From Isoetes taiwanensis (Eukaryota; Streptophyta; Lycopodiopsida; Isoetales; Isoetaceae), in the NCBI GenBank assembly GCA_021234155.1, contig JAJEKV010000108.1:3240850-3304849 (forward strand): a stretch of DNA of 64,000 bases, in the 5' to 3' direction. The position numbers and the translations under genes are program-made. Below, one piece after another: positions 58,501 to 64,000 of this stretch. Numbering within the stretch: the stretch's first letter is position 1; every line of letters begins with the position of its first letter. Below the pieces are notes generated by a model, which searched no databases, was not told the DNA's origin, and saw nothing but the letters and a program-made list of their open reading frames with translations.

Positions 58501-61500
58501 AGGTTTAGATCAAATAGTTTGCATTAGAACGGTCCGGCAGCCTGTTGTTGGGCAGCCGAAATGGCACACTTGCCCAAGTCAAACAAGGCCAGACCTTGCA
58601 AGGCCTCCTCATTAGAGGGGAGAGTCCGAACCCCAGAGGCGAGCCCCAAAAGCTTCCCCGAGGCAGCCTTTTCCGGGCAAATAAGCCCACGGGGCGACGC
58701 TAAAGACCACACTCCCGATCTCGGCCCCGTGATCCGACCGCTGAATCCTTTGTTCAAGGAACCTGGTCCGAAAGGTCCAAAAATCCAACATCCGGCCCGA
58801 GAACATATCAAACCGCTGCGCCCCGGGCGACAGCCAGTAGAAAACCAAAGTGTTTTGTCGCTCGGACATTGCGAGGTTCAAATGGCGATCCGACTTCGCC
58901 ACATCGTCCGGAATGCCAAAATTACCCTAGGGACCAAGTTACACGGTCAGGCTTTGCAAAGGAAAGAAACACTTACGCCTCTACATTGCAAAGATTCAAA
59001 GCAGCCCACCTCCTAGGCCAATTGACTACGAAAGTGTTGCACATGAGATAGTTTGGCGCTTCTTCGAGAAGGGGTGGGCTTCGCCACAAAACTTGGTCCC
59101 TAGGGCAATGTCGACGCTTTGATTCCATTGGCGAGACAGATCACTTGCCCGAGAGGGAAGTTGCCCGTCCGCCGCCAGGCCTTCGAGAGGACTTTTGGGG
59201 CAAGCCGCCCGCTGGTTTTAGGGTCCGTGTTCGCGCCAACACCCCCTCTACGCCAAGACACGGGCAAGGTCCTAGTCAAATCGACAAGGATAGAGCCCAA
59301 ACGTAAAACCCTATGAGCTGCCGTGTTCTAGCGGTGGTTTGCGCTTTGGGTGCCGAAGTTTTGGTCTTTTGCACTTGGGACGGGGCCGAATCACATGCGC
59401 TTGAGAACGCTGCAAGGGGAACCGACGAATGGAGTTTGACCTCGCATTCTCCCGCTGTGGCGCTTAGAAGTCAAGGCCCGCTTTTGCAAAGAGGCAAGAC
59501 ATTCGTAAATTCGTAATTAATGCATAGTACGGACTTAAATTCTGATTTTTGTCACTAGTTTCCTAAGTCATCGCCAACATACAGCCAACTTTCAAAAATT
59601 TTGATAAGGTTTAGATCAAATAGTTTGCATTAGAACGGTCCGGGCAGCCTGTTGTTGGGCAGCCGAAGCCGGCACACTTGCCCAAGTCAAACAAGGCCAG
59701 ACCTTGCAAGGCCTCCTCATTAGAGGGGAGAGTCCAACCCCCGTGAGGCGAGCCCCAAAAAGCTTCCCCGAGGCAGCCTTTTCCTCGGCAAATACCACGG
59801 GGTGACGCTAAAGACCACACTCCCGATCTCGGTTCCTCGTGATCCGACCGCTGAATCCTTTGTTCAAGGAACCTGGTCCGAGAAGGTCCAAAAATCCAAC
59901 ATCCGGCCCGTGAGAACATATCAAACCGCTGGCCCCCCGCGGGCGACAAGCCAGTAGAAACCAAAGTGTTTTGTCGTTTCGACATTGCGAGGGTTCAAAT
60001 GGCGATCCGACATCGCCACATCGTCCTAAATGCCAAAATTACCCTAGGGACCAAGTTACACCTGGCCAGTTTTGCAAAAGAAAGAAACACTTACGCCTAC
60101 ATTGCAAAGATTCAGCCAGCCCACCTCCTAGGCCAATTGACTACGAAAGTGTGTTGCACATGAGATAGTTTGGCGCTTCTTCGAGAAGGGGTGGGCTTCG
60201 CCACAAAACTTGGTCCCTAGGGCAATGTCGACGCTCGATTCCATTGGCGAGACAGATCACGGCCCGAGAGGGAAGGCCCGTCCGTCGCCAGGCCTTCTGA
60301 GAGGACTTTTGGGGCAAGCCGCCCGGTGGTTTTAGGGTCCGTGCTCGCTTCAACACCCCCTCTACGCCAAGACATCGGCGCAGGGTCCTAGTCAACCGAC
60401 AAGGATAGAGCCTCCAAACGTAAAACCCTATGAGCTGCCGTGTTCTAGCAGTGGGTTTGGCGCTTTGGGTGCCGAAGTTTTGGTCTTTTGCACTTGGGAC
60501 GGGGTCGATCACATGCAGCTTGAGAACGCCAAGCAAGGGAACCGACGGAATGGAGTTTGACCTGTATCTCCCGCTGTGGCGCTTAGAAGTCAAGGCCCGC
60601 TTTTGCAAAAGCAAGACATTCGTGAATTCAAATTAATGCATAGTACCTGACTTAAATTCTGATTTTTTGTCACTAGCTTCCTAAGTCATCGCCAACATAC
60701 ATGCCAACTTTCAAAAATTTTGGATAAGGTTTAGATCAAATAGTTTGCATTAGAACGGTCCGGCAGCCCGTTGTTGGGCAGCCGAAATTGGCACACTTGC
60801 CTCAAGTCAAACAAGGCCGACCCTTGCAAGGCCTCCTCATTAGAGGGGAGAGTCCAACCCCGTGAGGCGAGCCCCAAAAGCTTCCCCGAGGCAGCCTTTT
60901 CCGCAAATAAGCCGCACGGGGCGGCGACGCTAAAGACCACACTCCCGATCTCTGCCTCGTGATCCGACCGCTGAATCCTTTGTTCAAGGAACCTGGTCCG
61001 AGAAGGTCCAAAAAATCCAACATCCGTCCCCGAGAACATATCAAACCGCTGCCGCCCCCCGGGCGACGACAAGTAGAAACCAAAGTGTTTTGTCGCTCGG
61101 ACATTGCGAGGTTCAAATGGCGATCCGACTTCGCCACATCGTCCGGAATGCCAAAATTACCCTAGGGACCAAGTTACACCTGGGCGGGCTTTGCAAAAGA
61201 AAGAAACACTTACGCCTCTACATTGCAAGATTCGCCAGCCCACCTCCCAGGCCAATTGACTACGAAAAGTGTTGCATGAGATAGTTTTACGCTTCTTCGA
61301 GAAGGGGTGGGCTTCGCCACAAAACTTGGTCCCTAGGGCAATGTCGACGCTTTGATTCCATTGGCGAGACAGATCACGGCCCGAGAGGGAAGTTGCCCGT
61401 CCGCCGCCGTGGCCTTCGAGAGGACTTTTGGGGCAAGCCGCCTCCTGGTTTTTAGGGTCCGCGGCTCGCCAACACCCCCTACGCCAAGACACGGCCGCGC

Positions 61501-64000
61501 AGGTCCTAGTCAAATCGACAAGGATAGAGCCCAAACGTAAACCCTATGAGCTGCCGTGTTCTAGCAGTGGTTTGGCGCTTTTGGGTGCCGAAGTTTTGGT
61601 CTTTTGCACTTGGGACGGGCCGATCACATGCGCTTGAGAACGCCAAGCAAGGGGAACCGACGGAATGGAGTTTGGACCTGTATCCTCCCGCTGGGCGCTT
61701 AGAAGTCAAGGCCCGCTTTTGCAAAGAGCAAGACATTCAGAAATTCGTAATTAATGCATAGTAACGGACTTAAATTCTGATTTTTTGTCAGCTAGCTTCC
61801 TAAGTCATCGCCAACATACATGCCAACTTTCAAAAATTTTGGATAAGGTTTAGATCAAATAGTTTGCATTAGAACGGTCCCGGCAGCCTCATGTTGTTGG
61901 GCAGCCGAAATGGCACACTTGCCCAAGTCAAACAAGGCCAGACCTTGCAAGGCCTCCTCATTAGAGGGGAGAGTCCTAACCCCGTGAGGCGAGCCCCAAA
62001 AGCTTCCCCGAGGCAGCCTTTTCCGGCAAAAAGCCCACGGGGCGACGCTAAAGACCACACTCCCGATCTCGGCCCCGTGATCCGACCGCTGAATCCTTTG
62101 TTCAAGGAACCTGGTCCGAAGGTCCAAAAATCCAACATCCGGCCCGAGAACATATCAAACCGCTAAGCGCCCCGCGGGCGACAAGTAGAAAACCAAAGTG
62201 TTTTGTCGTTTCGGACATTGCGGAGGTTCAAATGGCGATCCGACTTCGCCACATCGTCCGGAATGCCAAAATTACCCTAGGGACCAAGTTACACCTGGCC
62301 ATTTTGCAAAAGAAAGAAACACTTACGCCTCTACATTGCAAAGATTCAAAGAGCCCACCTCCTAGGCCAATTGACTACGAAAGTGTGTTGCACATGAGAT
62401 AGTTTGGCGCTTCTTCGAGAAGGGGTGGGCTTCGCCACAAAACTTGGTCCCTAGGGCAATGTCGACGCTTTGATTCCATTGGCGAGACAGATCACGCCCG
62501 AGAGGGAAGTTGCCCGTCCGGCCGTGGCCTTCTGAGAGGACTTTGGGGCAAGCCGCCCCGGTGGTTTTAGGGTCCGTGGCTCGCTTCAACACCCCCCTAC
62601 GCCAAGACATCTACAAGGGTCCTAGTCAACCGACAAGGATAGAGCCTTCAAACGTAAACCCTATGAGCTGCCGTGTTCTAGCAGTGGTTTGGCGCTTTGG
62701 GTGCCGAAGTTTTGGTCTTTTGCACTTGGGACGGGCCGATCACATGCAGCTGAGAACGCCAAGCAAGGGGAACTGACGGAATGGAGTTTGGACCTGCATC
62801 TCCCGCTGTGGCGCTTAGAAGTCAAGGGCCGCTTTTGCAAAGAGCAAGACATTCAGAATTCGTAATTAATGCATAGTACGGACTTAAATTTGATTTTTGT
62901 CAGCTAGCTTCCTAAGTCATCGCCAACATACAGCCAACTTTCAAAAATTTTGATAAGGTTTAGATCAAATAGTTTGCATTAGAACGGTCCGGCAGCCCGT
63001 TGTTGGGCAGCCGAGCCGCACACTTGCCCAAGTCAAACAAGGCCAGACCTTGCAAGGCCTCCTCATTAGAGGGGAGAGTCCAACCCCGTGAGGCGAGCCC
63101 CAAAAGCTTCCCGAGGCAGCCTTTTCTCGGCAAATAAGCCACGGGCGACGCTTAAAGACCACACTCCCGATCTCTGCCTCCCGTGATCCCACCGCTGAAT
63201 CCTTTGTTCCGGAACCTGGTCCGAGAAGGTCCAAAAATCCAACATCCGGCCCGAGAACATATCAAACCGCTGCCCCCAAGGGCGACAAGTAGAAACCAAA
63301 GTGTTTTGTCGTCGGACATTATGAGGTTCAAATGGCGATCCGACTTCGCCACATCGTCCGAATGCCAAAATTACCCTAGGGACCAAGTTACACCTGGCCA
63401 GCTTTGCAAAAGAAAGAAACACTTACGCCTCTACATTGCAAGATTCAAAGCCCCACCTCCTAGGCCAATTGACTACGAAAGTGCGTTGCACATGAGATAG
63501 TTTGGCGCTTCTTCGAGAAGGGGGGGCTTCGCCACAAAACTTGGTCCCTAGGGCAATGTCGACGCTTTGATTCCATTGGCGAGATGCATCACGGCCCCCG
63601 AGAGGGGAAGTTGCCCGTCCGCCGCCAGGCCTTCGAGAGGACTTTTGGGGCAAGCCGCCCCGGGCTGGTTTTTTAGGGTCCGTGGCTCAAGGCCAACACC
63701 CCCTACGCCAAGACACGGCGCAAGGTCCTAGTCAACCGACAAGGATAGAGCCTCCAAACGTAAACCCTATGAGTTGCCGTGTTCTAGCAGTGGTTTGGCG
63801 CTTTGGGTGCCGAAGTTTTGGTCTTTTGCACTTGGGACGGGCCGATCACATGCAGCTTGAGAACGCCAAGCAAGGGGAACTGACGGAATGGAGTTTGGAC
63901 CTGCATTCTCCCGTTGTGGCGCTTAGAAGTCAAGGCCCGCTTTTGCAAAGAGCAAGACATTCGTGAATTCGTAATTAATGCATAGTACGGACTTAAATTC
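55590..64000. repeat. Tandem satellite array, period about 1.11 kb
   Basis: The landmark ATGCATAGTA occurs at 56191, 57309, 58412, 59520, 60636, 61754, 62869 and 63978, giving periods of 1118, 1103, 1108, 1116, 1118, 1115 and 1109 bp. The array starts inside a unit at about 55590 (CAAAATTACCCTATGGAC) and runs off the window end. Each unit comprises a GC-rich part homologous to the 0.81-kb units of 31.8-35.3 kb and an AT-rich part (CGCCAACATACATGCCAAC, TTAGATCAAATAGTTTGC). Open frames differ between units through many small indels, so no protein is supported. Confidence 0.95.

Noticed and set aside
55590-64000. Overlapping frames in the 1.11-kb array (for example 130 residues at 57442)
   Set aside because: The frames differ in every unit because of small indels and show no known motif.

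Overview
The window is repeat-dominated nuclear DNA of a land plant. Support comes from a Ty1/copia element of the plant type, plant non-LTR retrotransposon (LINE) protein pieces, CACTA and Mutator-like transposon ends, pentatricopeptide-repeat (PPR) relics, a membrane-associated-kinase-regulator-like gene and two-exon, secreted Ole e 1/extensin-like genes with short GT-AG introns. Nothing prokaryotic or organellar was seen. The species cannot be fixed; the many PPR relics, nested repeats and AT-rich intergenic DNA would suit a large fern, lycophyte or gymnosperm genome, but that is a guess.

Layout. 0-5.7 kb: one plausible intact gene (minus strand, kinase-regulator-like), then local duplications and an unrecognised gene relic. 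6.07-10.6 kb: a nearly full-length but dead copia element on the minus strand. 11.4-12.35 kb: the 3' end of a LINE with its poly(A) tail. 13.2-16.8 kb: a fragment of a foldback element, then two LTR pieces in inverted orientation with a perfect tRNA-Met primer-binding site. 17-21 kb: SINE-like tail, exon and PPR relics. 21.2-24.2 kb: a divergent pair of Ole e 1-like genes, the best-supported genes here. 24-30 kb: mostly non-coding, with another SINE-like tail, a PPR relic and a small foldback element with perfect 120-bp arms. 30.8-37.45 kb: a block in which 19-bp minisatellite arrays in opposite orientations flank GC-rich satellite-like units of about 0.81 kb, including a 375-bp palindrome. 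38-44 kb: small gene relics and two opposed LINE pieces. 46.5-48.3 kb: a 1.8-kb purine-rich tract. 49.6-51.8 kb: a decayed exon cluster with a triplicated exon. 52.1-55 kb: a second copy of the Ole e 1-like pair, carrying a Mutator-like MITE and broken by a CACTA end. 55.6-64 kb: a tandem array with a period of about 1.11 kb, related to the 31-35 kb units and running off the window.

How it fits together. The two Ole e 1-like pairs are copies of one segment; copy 1 (21.5-23.8 kb) shows the empty site for insertions found in copy 2 (52.2-55 kb), so the order of events can be read directly. The secreted proteins probably act in the cell wall or extracellular matrix, and each pair shares a short intergenic region that probably drives both genes. 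The most unusual structure is the 30.8-37.4 kb block, which resembles a foldback transposon whose inverted arms are built from 19-bp subrepeats and whose core belongs to the same family as the large satellite array at the right end.
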